Source of the DNA: Apoderus coryli
Taxonomy: Eukaryota > Arthropoda > Insecta > Coleoptera > Attelabidae
Assembly: GCA_911728435.2 (NCBI GenBank)
Contig: OU452205.1
Coordinates: forward strand, 6,578,260-6,642,259
Reading direction: 5' to 3'
DNA: 64,000 nucleotides
The stretch's first letter is position 1; each line of letters begins with the position of its first letter. Below, one piece after another: positions 44,755-54,892 of the stretch. Made by a program: the position numbers and the translations under genes. The notes under the pieces are model-generated. The model was not told the origin of the DNA, did not search any database, and was given only the letters and a program-made list of their open reading frames with translations.

Positions 44755-45785
44755 TAGGTATCATGGTTTTACAATAGTTAAACTAAGCGATAGGTATACA
44801 CAGTATGTTGTTGTTCGATGTTAATTTCGTTAATAAGGTGTCCTCATTTTGAAAAACACAAAGAATTACATTGAAAGACACACCCTGTAATATCTATAGA
44901 CTACTGCATTTCTTGTATCGTATTATGTAAAACCGGTATTATATGTATATGGATGTTGATAAGAGAAGGTCGTTTGAGGTCGCTATACAACTCAAAAAAA
45001 TTCAGTGGCCTTAATTCTTTTCGATCTCTTTTTTGCGTTATGTGTATGCATGATTAATCTTTAAATGGAAGTTGTTTATACTCTGCACCTATTTAAAATA
45101 CCGATTTGCTATATCAATACTTTCTGTGAATTATTAGGTATAGTATATATGTATAATATTACCTGAAAATGATGCTTCTACCAGGTATTGATCAAAACCA
45201 GAGCATTTCATATGTTAATACACAGCCAACTTTACTTAACAAGCCGTGAACAAGGTAGATTTGGCAACGTCCCGTATGGTTCCATTTATTTATGGTATTT
45301 AGACAGCATAACCTATTTTATCCGTTGTTGTTTTATGTTATATGTAGGTATTTTATATAATTTTATCATTGTCTTTAGGGACTTTATTAATATACTACAA
45401 AGGCGCTGGCTCTGCATTTGTTGAGAAACAATAATTATGACTTTTAATTTTTTTTAATTAAGAAATAGTGTCTGCCGAAGTGCCAGATATCCGAGCAAAT
45501 ACCTAGAGAATTACAAGTTATACAAGGTAAGTTTACAATATAAATGAAGAAACATTCTTCAAGAATGCAGAATGCTATACAGATTCCGGTAATCATGCAG
45601 TATACATTTACTAAATTATGGTATGACCGCGCCGCTGCGCAGTCAGACGAATTTTATGTTAAAAAGTGGCACTACTCTAACGATGTTGCCAGGTTGGTAT
45701 CTATTCACTATATCGACTGATAGAATGAATAATACAATTTTATGATATTATAAATTTATACAGTGGATGTAATTATTATATCATT
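44755..45785. other. Intergenic DNA with stray 'ACAGGGTG' end
   Basis: One CACCCTGTAATATC word occurs at about 44881. No gene is supported. Confidence 0.3.
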
Positions 45786-45788
45786 GCT

Positions 45789-46129
45789 GGGGGTAAAATG
45801 CTGAGTATGGAAGGATAGGTAGCAGGCAGGGATGTGTTGTAAGGGTGTAATACTAATGATCAGGAAGAGTTAGTAAAGAAGAGTGAGTGTAAAAAGCAGG
45901 ATTGAGATGAAATGTAGTAGGCACGTAGTTGTTATATTAGTTCGATAGCAGTCATTATTAGGACAACACATCCCTGCCTGCTACCTAACCTTCCATACTC
46001 AGCATTTTACCCTCAACCTCCTGCAATATTTGTGTGGATTAGTTCGATAGCAGTCATCGTTAGGTAACCATTGCAGGAGGTTGAGGGTAAAATGCTGAGT
46101 ATGGAAGGCTAGGTCGCAGGCAGGGATGT
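45789..46129. repeat. Rearranged repeat, three copies (+,-,+)
   Basis: The unit GGGTAAAATGCTGAGTATGG plus AAGG(A/T/C)TAGGT(A/C)GCAGGCAGGGATGT occurs at 45791-45840 (+), 45963-46027 (-) and 46070-46129 (+). The last two form a hairpin with arms of about 58 bp and a 42-bp loop. TAGTTCGATAGCAGTCAT occurs at about 45938 and 46040 in direct orientation. This reflects repeated snap-back or gene-conversion-like rearrangement. Confidence 0.75.
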
Positions 46130-46234
46130 TTAATACTTGAGATTTAAATTTAAGGTTTGTATATTGTTTGGTTACTGTTTCTCTTTTATAAGACCATAGT
46201 TATTTATGTTTAAGAATTTATGTTGTTGCCTCTT

Positions 46235-46271
46235 AGGCTGATGATGGAGCGGGGCTCCGAAACATGTCCCC
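46235..46271 (+). ncRNA. Possible minimal hammerhead-like motif
   Basis: CTGATGA at 46238, stem II GGAGC/GCTCC, then GAAACATGTC. This is the same plan as 11464-11505, but stem I has only two good pairs. It lies just downstream of the rearranged repeat. Confidence 0.35.
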
Positions 46272-46274
46272 TTT

Positions 46275-47845
46275 TATAAAGGAATCTTAATACAATTTTA
46301 TTAGTGGAGACGATGAATTTATTTTTATTGTAATTATATTACACTCCAATGCATCCAATGGATTACTTCTTTAATTTAATAAGTTTAGTTATGTCCTAAT
46401 TTTAAACTAATAGTAAGAAAACCTGAAGGCAGTAAAACGTGAACCATAGTGCAACTTGACCGTATGTGGTTTATATTTTAATGTAAGTAATATTATTTCT
46501 TTTCTATTATTATATAGTCTCTAATTTAAATTCATCATTTTGTAAATTCTTCTCAACTTTAACTGTTAATAAACTTAGTCTATTGAAACTTGGTATTCGG
46601 TGTTTCAATCTTTTAGATAAGGTCCTTATTTTCAATGCCCTCGTAGTTCACGTTAAACTTAAACGTGACAATATATAAATTTGCTATTATTTTCTCTAAA
46701 ATAATGCCAATGCCTCCAAACTGGTAGAAGTATGCCGCCGAGAGCTTTTTTATGATTTCAACTGAAAATATAACCACTATACTTTAAGAAACAGAAACAC
46801 ACTTAACTGATTTAAAGCAACCAGTGTTTAAAAAATATGTGCAACTGGAATAGTGATCTCTTCTCTGAAGATGTTACCAACCCGATCGATATTTGGGAAA
46901 TTATCGCTATATGGGGTGTGGAAACCATGCTGAAGGGCGATATTATGGCTGCCCATTGAAACATGCATGTATTGCATTTCTGCCAGCGATATTGAAGCCA
47001 GCCGCCCACCAAGGGCGGAGATTTGGGGTTCCAAAGAGGTGAAAAATTTTAAATACACTGCTCCTTCTCTATTCCCCTTCGCAATTTGCCACTTCCCTCG
47101 TTTTGAGCTTCCCCAGCTACAAAAACAGCGCACGCTTTTTCTTGCGTCAGTGTCTAGAGTTTACGATTTGCGCTGTCCAATTTGTGTGCAAAGTGCACCT
47201 AAGGAATGTTCCGTTTGAGCCTCAACCTCGGAATTATAGAGAGGAAAAACTGTACATTTTTCATATAACGTGTCGGAAACTACGAAAGCGTCGAAGGGAC
47301 ATACAAGATATTTTTTTAGAATTCTGACTTTTTTTGCATAATTCTGTAAAAAAAAACTCGGAATGATAAAACATTCTTACAATTTGAAAATATTCAACAG
47401 GACTTAACATATTGAATGAAGCACTGTTATGCGATAATTAAATTACCCAAGTGAGCTCCACCTCGACCAATCCAGCGATTTCCGTATGTTTTCCTTCAGG
47501 AGCCATACGTTGAGGAAATCTTTGAATCTACAACCCGCCTAGCTTCTAATGAATTTCCGGCATTTGTACAGTGATTCATGTTAAGAGACTTCAACAAATT
47601 TGACAGATTCAAAATGATTGGCGTAGTCAAATAACATCAACGTTACTGATTTTTATATTCGCGAATATTCTTGGTATATGTTGAAAAATGTTTTAAATTT
47701 CTATCTCGTAAACGAAGCAACATATCAAAAAAATATAAGAGATAAAAAATTTGTATTTTTAGTTGCTTTATCTCAAGACAATATCGAAATTGAATTACAC
47801 TCAGTGCCGTACAATTTTTTTTTTACTAATTTTTATTAAGTTGCC
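46275..47845. other. Intergenic DNA, no gene supported
   Basis: Overlapping frames on both strands at 46812-47327 share no recognisable domain and are judged chance frames. A stray AACGCCACTG hAT-type end follows CCCCCC at about 47845-47860. Confidence 0.3.
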
Positions 47846-47889
47846 CCCCTAACGCCACTGGACTTAATAATTTTGATCTACTTAAAGCC

Positions 47890-48100
47890 ATATAAGCAAC
47901 AATGCTGCCAAATTTCAATGAAGTCGGTAAGGAGATATTTGAATTCATTAAAAAACACCGTTATTTACAAAAAAACTTTAACATCTTGTATCTTGAAAAC
48001 AATGATTTTCCGGACGTAAGTTTGTGGGTGCTTTTTTTATAAAATGACCTGAGATATCCCCTTAAATATTGCCGCTTTTTTAAAACACCCTGTATATCTG
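47890..48100 (-). repeat. Copy of the interspersed 'ACAGGGTG' repeat
   Basis: Reverse-complement relative of 2929-3085, ending (plus strand) in CACCCTGTATAT. The shared words are GGTAAGGAGATAT, CCGTTATTTA and CATCTTGTATCTTGA. Confidence 0.5.
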
Positions 48101-48787
48101 GAACTATCCATTTGTGTATTAAATTAGGTCATGCTTCAATAATTATTATAATAGCAAAATTCTTTATACCTAGTACTCGCTTCTTGTCAACCAAACATAC
48201 ACATTATTAAATTTTGCCTGTATTCACAGACGTACTATTAATGATTTTTTTGATTACATACTTTCAGTTTCCGTCTTCATAATAACACCAGAATCCTTGT
48301 ACAAAAAATTAATAAAATTAGACACGTAGATTAAGAAGAGTGGTTGGTTGGTACTGGTTTCTTGAAAATAAAAAATAAGTTATTGTGTAATACTTTCATG
48401 TCTGTGAAATTGTGTCTTCAAGTGTATAAAATTTAAATTTAATTGAACATTTATCGGAGGCTATTTATATTATTACGTTATTTTATTTATCCATGTTAAA
48501 ATAATAATTGTAAGCACCTACAATATATTAGTTTATAAATGTAAATAAACATTACTGTATATTTTGCATTTGCATAAACATTCTATTGGATATTTTTACA
48601 GTTATCTATTTTTTTTTACTTATTTGTTATAACAATAACAGATATACTATTACAATTATGTATTATTTAAGTTCCGTATAATAAGGCTCGTGATTTGGGC
48701 ATTTCATCACTGGTGCGAATAGCATCCTTACCGGATCATCCGTAAAAAACTGTGATATGTCCTCTTCAACGCTTACAAAATCGCATA

Positions 48788-49625
48788 CTAAAAATTATAT
48801 TTCAAAAACCCTTCCTCTACCCAACGGATCCGTCTTCGGCGGTTGATTTTCCTGATTTCTTGGAAGACAACTGGCAAACAAATGGTTGTGTACCACTCAG
48901 AATTGAATGTTCTGCGTTGTTCTAATGGTACGGTTGCGCCATGTCCAGTTTTTCCGAAAAAACAGGCGACCATTTGCTTGGAAGTGCTTCGTGCGCGAAC
49001 AAATTTTGTTGCATTTGGCTCATCTTGAAACACCCATACAATCGACTGCTGTTTACTTTCGGGTTCATACGCGTAAATCCACGATTCATCACCTGTCATG
49101 ATGTCATAGACGTGTTTCGAAGCACCGCGATGGTATTTTCTGAGCATTTCTTTCGACCAATCGACACGAGTCGTTTTTTGAGCGATTGACAAATTGTGTG
49201 GGATCCAACGAGAACAAATTTTTTTGACAGTCAAATGTTTATGCAATATTGAATGTATGTTGGTCCCACTAATGCCTAAGGTTGCCTCAATCTCTAGTTA
49301 GGTCACATGACGATCCTGCAATATCAGGTCGCGCACAGCATCAATGGTTTTCGGAACAACAACTGATTTTGGACGACCTTCACGAAATTTGTCTTGGAGT
49401 GAACTACAACCACGATTGAATTCATCATACCATCGATAAACACTGGTCCTTCATCGCCAAAAATTGAATTAAGTTCATCCATGCACTGTTGCTGAGTTAA
49501 TCCACGTCGAAAGTTGTAAAAAATAATCGCAAGAAAATATTCACGATTTTTGGGCCGAGATGAATCTTTTAAGTTACTGTAAACAACACAAATAGCAAAT
49601 ACCGCTCGTATGTCAAAACGTTCTG
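48788..49625 (-). pseudogene. mariner transposase relic
   Basis: The minus strand spans most of a mariner transposase in pieces. The N-terminus is SRPKNREYFLAIIFYNFRRG with LTQQQCMDELNSIFGDEGP. After a frameshift come REGRPKSVVVPKTIDAVRDL, a TAA stop after LQDRHVT, then HKHLTVKKICSRWIPHNLS. MTGDESWIYAYEPESKQQ, with the first catalytic Asp, follows, then NSEWYTTICLPVVFQEIRK. After RRRRI the frame jumps to EEGFLKYNF. The HHDNASSHT box with the second catalytic Asp is therefore deleted, and the copy is dead. Confidence 0.85.
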
Positions 49626-49689
49626 AGTACGTATAACCTCAAACATGTCCAACTTTACGATAGAGCTGTCAGTTGCCAGATTGCAACAC

Positions 49690-49960
49690 CAGGGTTGCCA
49701 AATCCCGAAATATAAAAGGCAACCTTCGTATTAGACAGTTGTACTCTCACATTATCTTATGCAAATTTCATAACAGTCGATCACAACATGCTAAAATTTT
49801 GCACCGCTATAATACCCGAATAAAAACAAATTTCAAAGAATCTCGAGCTAAAAAGGCAATAGGACAAAGATTTTACAATTACATAGCCCCACGTTTGTAC
49901 AATTTATTGCCCCAAAACACAAAAGATAAAACTAGTAATTCATTTAAAAAATATTTGTAG
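49690..49960 (+). pseudogene. LINE ORF2 C-terminal fragment
   Basis: The plus strand encodes HRYNTRIKTNFKESRAKKAI, then GQRFYNYIAPRLYNLLPQNT and SFKKYL before a stop. This is the HxYxTR...G.R.YN.LP tail typical of insect LINE ORF2. It begins right beside the mariner relic, so one element probably inserted near the other. Confidence 0.65.
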
Positions 49961-50499
49961 ACCTGGATTCATCAAAACTCAAATAAAATTAATATATTAT
50001 GCCTATTGTTATTTAAAAATAAAAAAAGAAAACAATATATAGGGTATATGACAATGTTTTTCTTTATGCTATAATCGTTCTTTCTATTTTCATCATTAAT
50101 AGTTTTGTTAAGGATATTCCAATTATATGATTGTTTTTAATTCCTAAACCACCCGGTATATAAAGTTGCAAAAAACAATATTAAAAAAATATTTTTTGAC
50201 GAATTTTTATCGTTCAAAAGAAAATTCAAACTATATTCTTAAATACTGGCCTAATCTTTGGCGACGAGTGCAGATTGATTTCTGAAGGCATAAAAAGTTG
50301 ACTTTAAGGAAGTAACCTATACTGATGTAGATTCCCAATTTAATTCAGGTAAATAGGAGACTTAAGCAGCATTATTTACCTCAATAAAAATTTGTTGCTA
50401 TCTGTTTAGTCTGTCCTGACATCAAGGAAATTCAGCGAATATCACTATTAATTCTGTAGTGGATAAAGTGTCGAGGAAAAAAAATCAAGGCCTCATACA

Positions 50500-50720
50500 A
50501 GTGCGACAACATACCCAAAGCTTTTACAGCTTTGTACAACCGTACTACCAAACTCAGCATATTCTGCAGATCTGGCATCTTCAGATTATTATATGTGGCT
50601 GTTTCTACAAGACTTTGTAAATTACAAGACTTTACTACAAATGAGGATTTGAAATGAGAAATGGATCAGAATTTGGCCAGGAAAGATTACATCGTTCTAA
50701 TAACCACTCAACTGACTGTC
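50500..50720 (+). pseudogene. mariner C-terminal fragment
   Basis: The plus strand, in two frames, reads SRPHTSATTYPKL, then SAYSADLASSDYYMWLFLQD and TTNEDLK.EMDQ. YSxDLASSDY contains the last catalytic Asp of DD34D mariner transposases. It ends about 40 bp before an N-terminal mariner fragment read from the other strand. Confidence 0.65.
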
Positions 50721-50759
50721 TATTAGATTCTGGTGTCTCCATCCATTGTCACATATCTA

Positions 50760-51180
50760 CGATAGCATTCCATTCTATTGCGGTTTAACAGGGCCAAACA
50801 CTCCTCTGAAGCATTTTTGCTTTTGGTCGAGTGTATACATCACGCGACACCCACTGTGCACAGAGCTTTCGCATACCCAAATGTTCGTGTAAAATGGTAA
50901 AAACACTACCATTTGATATCTTTACAATGTCAACTAGCTCGTGCACCTTCAATTTGCGATCGTTCATAACCAATTTGTGAATTTTTTTGACGTTTTCTGG
51001 AATAACAGGCTTATTTGGGCGTCCACTGCGCTCTGCATCATTTGTGCTGGTACGACCACGTTTTGTCTCGATGGAGCAGAGATCGGATAATGTTTAAAGC
51101 CATTGTGTGGTTTCCACTGTATTTTTTTCATCAAAAAGCAATGATTTATCAAAACTCGAAAATCATTTTTTTCCATTTTT
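50760..51180 (-). pseudogene. mariner N-terminal fragment
   Basis: The minus strand reads MEKNDFRVLINHCFLMKKIQ, then after a frameshift RGRTSTNDAERSGRPNKPVI, KLVMNDRKLKVHELVDIVKI and SNGSVFTILHEHLGMRKLCA. This covers both helix-turn-helix units of an irritans-type mariner transposase. It then breaks at MLQRSVWPC, and decayed NRNRMECYRRYVTMD-like sequence follows. The catalytic domain is missing. Confidence 0.75.
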
Positions 51181-51329
51181 TTTTCAATAACAACGAACGA
51201 ATCGATAGTCAGATTGCTGTCAAATTTATACACGTATCGTTTGAAGGTTTGTACTAAATCGGACTTATTGAATGACCAATATAGGTCCAAAATGTGGAAT
51301 AAGGAATGGAGTTTTCTTATATTTTCGGA

Positions 51330-51720
51330 CACAAATTCCTTTTCTTATTGTCATTTCATTTGGGCATTGAAGATCGACTCCAATATGTGGGTGATGCTCG
51401 CAGAATCTAGACATGGTCTCCTGCTGACCTTTTGTGTTTTAATTATGTTTGCATTATTTTATATCCATCTATCTTTACTGCTGTCTTTACCTATATATTG
51501 GATTTGTCAACCTGCATGCGGTGAGATGTGTACTGTTGTAGAAATTCTATGGTTTTAGGCAAGTCGATGTTGTAGTTGGGATAACCATGGTAGGTACTCT
51601 GACGAGTTTATAATATGAGCGAAACAATATCGTCAAAAGACTGGGGTTCTGTTATATTAAACCAAATCCCGTTTATTGGTAAAGTAAATAATTTTGTCCG
51701 CTATATGCCATAGAACTATT
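51330..51720 (+). mobile_element. Retrozyme-like element, decayed third locus
   Basis: Collinear with the 525-bp unit, sharing GTCTCCTGCT, TTTTGTGTT, CTCTGACGAG, GAGCGAAAC and a final TTTGTCCGCT, but heavily diverged with deletions. It starts near a TCATTT word at 51345 and ends with TTTTGTCCGCTATATGCCA. The hammerhead core is present with weakened helices. Confidence 0.6.
51599..51634 (+). ncRNA. Decayed hammerhead ribozyme
   Basis: CTGACGA, GAAAC and GTC are kept. Stem II is GTTT against GAGC (with wobble pairs), stem III retains two pairs, and stem I has lost its pairing next to the cleavage site. Probably inactive. Confidence 0.5.
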
Positions 51721-51724
51721 TCTC

Positions 51725-52620
51725 CTTTAAAACCTAATTTTTGAAATATACTATAACATCATGAGACTATTAGGTAATATCAAGGTCGTAGGTTCCGGCC
51801 CCAGAGAACAGGACAAAATGTTAATAACTATTTGTAAAGAACAACTGTAAACCATAAACAGGTATAATCTTAGTCATTTTAATAGCAAAACAGTTACTTG
51901 ATTTCAATAAAGTAAAGTGTATTTCTTATACTCTGAAATATAGGTAGGTATTGGATAAAATTAATAAAGTGCATTGGTGAAGATCAGATGTATAGTTTTA
52001 CTTTAATTTGCAATACGATTCAATTCGAATCTTCGACAGTAATGTCTCTCATATGGTTGCAGGACAATTTCTACAATTCAAACAAGCCTGTCCCCAAGGC
52101 CTTGTCTGAGTGAAATACAAATTTACTAATATTTCATCATAATATACATGATGAACATTATTACTAGATAATAACATAGGCTATATAATATGAATAATAT
52201 TAAACCAAATATAGACAAATCATATCTGTCAAGATTAGCTTACATAATATAAATATTTGTATGGTCTCAATACCTTTGCTTTGTTTTTATAGCAAAAAAC
52301 TAAAGTGTTCTTTCGACCGATCGGAAAATTACACTGTCTGAATAATTTTTGCGCAAGAACGTAAAATTTTTTCAACCTAAAACGGAAAATGGGCATCACA
52401 GATCAGGAAAACATTTTTCCGATATCATTTGTCAATTTTCCGATCCATGAAATGAAAAACAAATGAAACAAATTCATATCATATAGCCGATTTTTTTTCT
52501 AAAGTAGATAAGAAACAAAAAATTCAAATTTGAAAAAGTAGTCCATTGTCGTGGAGTTATAATTTCAGTAATGAAGAATCTCAACGAAATAAGTTTAGCA
52601 CAATCGTCAATTAATAGTAT
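51725..52620. other. Intergenic DNA, nothing recognised
   Basis: AT-rich, with no supported gene or repeat. Confidence 0.3.
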
Positions 52621-52625
52621 CCTCA

Positions 52626-52668
52626 GCCAAACATGTTTCGGAACCAGTCCAGTTCGATCATCAGTGAC
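52626..52668 (-). ncRNA. Minimal hammerhead-like ribozyme motif
   Basis: The minus strand has CTGATGA (52664-52658), stem II GAAC/GTTC, GAAACATG and the triplet GTT with the putative cleavage base at 52630. Stem I pairs GTCA with TGGC (one G-U). The plan is the same as at 11464-11505. Confidence 0.45.
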
Positions 52669-52984
52669 AAACAATAAACTAAAATAAAAAAAAGCCTTCA
52701 AGGGATTCTATTGAAGTCTGGAAATATACTTTTGTTATTCGCAGCACATCAGCGTCGGTTTTTAGGGTCCGGGCCGAAATAAAATGACAAGAAAAGATTG
52801 CCTATGAAATGCTTAGAAATGTTTGTGCCTTTACCTACGCCAGTGGGTAAATAATTATCGCGCTAGTTTAGGTCAGGAAATGTTGGATGCCTTATGTTTC
52901 TTTGGAAGTGAGTCATTGAACCACATTAATTATGACCAAATAATTGATAAATTTGCGAAAGAAAAAGTGTCCTCTTCATGGAGA

Positions 52985-53028
52985 GGAATTGGCCCATTTT
53001 TTCATGCATGAAAAAATGGGCCAATTCC
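52985..53028. repeat. Perfect 44-bp palindrome
   Basis: The arms GGAATTGGCCCATTTTTTCA+TG and its exact complement meet with no spacer between 53006 and 53007. The 22-bp arms have no mismatch. Confidence 0.95.
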
Positions 53029-53039
53029 GCAGCTGGACC

Positions 53040-53805
53040 CAAAGGCAGACCAAACAGCACCTAACCTTTTAAAGATGCGTTACCGTTTGAACAAAGCCAC
53101 CAATATGAAAATGTGCCTCATGGCTAAAGATAATTTTCATTGGAAAATTTACTCCATCTTCTCGTATCCATTCGGCTAGAACCGCTAGACTCCATAAAGC
53201 TATGGCCAATGGGGCAACAAACCTAACGATGGCACTTAAGAAACCAGATCGGATATATACGGATAGGTGCGAGCCACCCTACTCTTTGATACTCATTTTC
53301 CGGATAGTATAGTAAACTCTTCAAATGAATTAGAAGCGGGATCCACCAGAAATCCTCACAAAGAAGACTGGACCATTGCTAAGAAAATCTTTACGAAAAC
53401 ACGACTGGATTTGTCCTGTTCTCTTACAAAGAGGAATAGAGCAAATCTTGCCACACTGAATGAATATAACAAAAACAAGCTTGGCCTTGGGATACATACC
53501 AAGAAATTGGAGAAGGGCAAAAGTTACCTTCATACCAAAAATACGGATAATCTGAAGCACGCTCTCTTGCAGAGACTGCTCTATATCATCCGAAGATCTT
53601 TGGATAACAAAGAAACAGCAATGTGCGCGTTATTGGACATCTCCGGCGCGCGTTCGATAACACAACACATGCGTCTGTCGAGGGTGCTTTGGACAGAAGA
53701 GGGATGAACAAAACTACCACTAGATGGATATGCGAGATGCTTACTACAAGAGCAGCTGAGACAAAAGTGGGAGACCAAACCACTATCATCAGAACAACTC
53801 GGTAA
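53040..53805 (+). pseudogene. LINE reverse-transcriptase fragment, frameshifted
   Basis: One plus frame (53267-53707) reads ATLLFDTHFPDSIVN early, then ETAMCALLDIS near its end. A second frame (53623-53805) continues FDNTTHASVEGALDRRGMNK and TTRWICEMLTTRAAETKVGD. Joined, they cover RT motif A (ALLDISGAFDN-type) and the following palm region of a jockey/R1-type ORF2. A frameshift at the motif A aspartate and the missing motifs B-C make it non-functional. It starts just after the perfect palindrome. Confidence 0.7.
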
Positions 53806-54265
53806 GGAGTAACCTCCCCCTTAATGAGGAGTAATTACCTAATATACCTAATTGTTTTAAATTATTTTAATTTTTAATTGGTATTTCCTCCCAAGTAAAT
53901 ATAAAAGTATTGCGCATCGGCATTACACTTTGCCTAAGCAGATTTTTCAATTTATTGACTGACCACATTCTAGCACAACTGCTCTGAAGAGACGATAATA
54001 AAATATTTAGCAAAACGTTGTAGATGAAGAAAACATTTTTGTTCATTGTTCACTTTCACACCCTCTTCCTAATATTAATTATTTTCAATCAACCTTGAAA
54101 TGTTAATATTTAATAAATACCTTGTAAATTAAAAAAAATACCTGCCGGATACAAATTTTATAGTTCATAATATAGCGGAAAATCATGCACTTAATCCCTC
54201 TAATTCCTTAGTCATGTTGGGTATGACTATGATGGTAAAAAATTAAGAAATAATCAATTTCTTTG
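53806..54265. other. Intergenic DNA with weak hammerhead-like relic
   Basis: At 53983-54022 a CTGAAGAGACG...TTTAGCAAAACGTTG sequence resembles the Penelope-type hammerhead relics but lacks GAAA. There is no gene. Confidence 0.3.
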
Positions 54266-54270
54266 CGGTG
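54266..54270. repeat. Target-site duplication of the Transib element (left)
   Basis: CGGTG immediately before the element, identical to 57589-57593. A GC-rich 5-bp duplication is the signature of Transib insertion. Confidence 0.9.
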
Positions 54271-54305
54271 CACAGTGGTACAAAAGTCTAAATAGCTGGC
54301 CAAAA
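54271..54305 (+). repeat. Transib left terminal inverted repeat
   Basis: 35-bp end starting CACAGTGGTACAAAA. Its mate is 57554-57588 in inverted orientation, with five mismatches at positions 16, 17, 19, 20 and 23. This is the expected binding and cleavage site of the transposase. Confidence 0.9.
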
Positions 54306-54892
54306 CCCTTAAAAAAGTTTTTCTAAAAATGCGGATTTTTCCAATTAAATAAGTTCAGCAACATAGTAGAGTATCGCGTAGCGTTAAACATACGTCTCAA
54401 GGTCAACCACCTGCCGCGATACGCAGTACGAAAGTGACTCTCGAACAAGTGGTATCGTTAAACACGCACGCGCTTAAAAATAGGCTTTAGTTTGTGAGTA
54501 CGTAAAAAGTGTAGATTTAATTCATTTTTAATAAAACAAAATGGCTGAAGTAGGGAAAGGTACGTAGTATTCGAATATGCTAGTAATAATAATTAATTAT
54601 TTATTACTAATTAATAATTTAAGTAGAAAATACAAGAAAAAGTTATACCTTTCAAGAATATATTATTTATTTTGGTAGAGATACAAAAAAAATTCCACGG
54701 AATTCCGCAACAAATCTTGTTGGATATTGATTATTGTTGTCTACTTATTCCAGAAAAGTGACATTTGTCTGCCACTAGCTGCCACTCTGGCTTTGGAATT
54801 TTTTTTAAAACCTAAATGCATGAAATATCGGAGCATTTTCGCTTCATTATTTAATTTGCATTTTATTTTTTTTTCAGACTCAGATAACGTTC

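Noticed and set aside
46812..47327. Overlapping frames on both strands of up to 101 codons
   Set aside because: Four frames overlap in both directions with no recognisable motif and no consistent codon pattern. None could be preferred as a gene.
52823..53011. 62-codon plus-strand frame before the palindrome
   Set aside because: It reads like part of a mobile-element protein but has no recognised motif and ends inside the palindrome, so no product is claimed.
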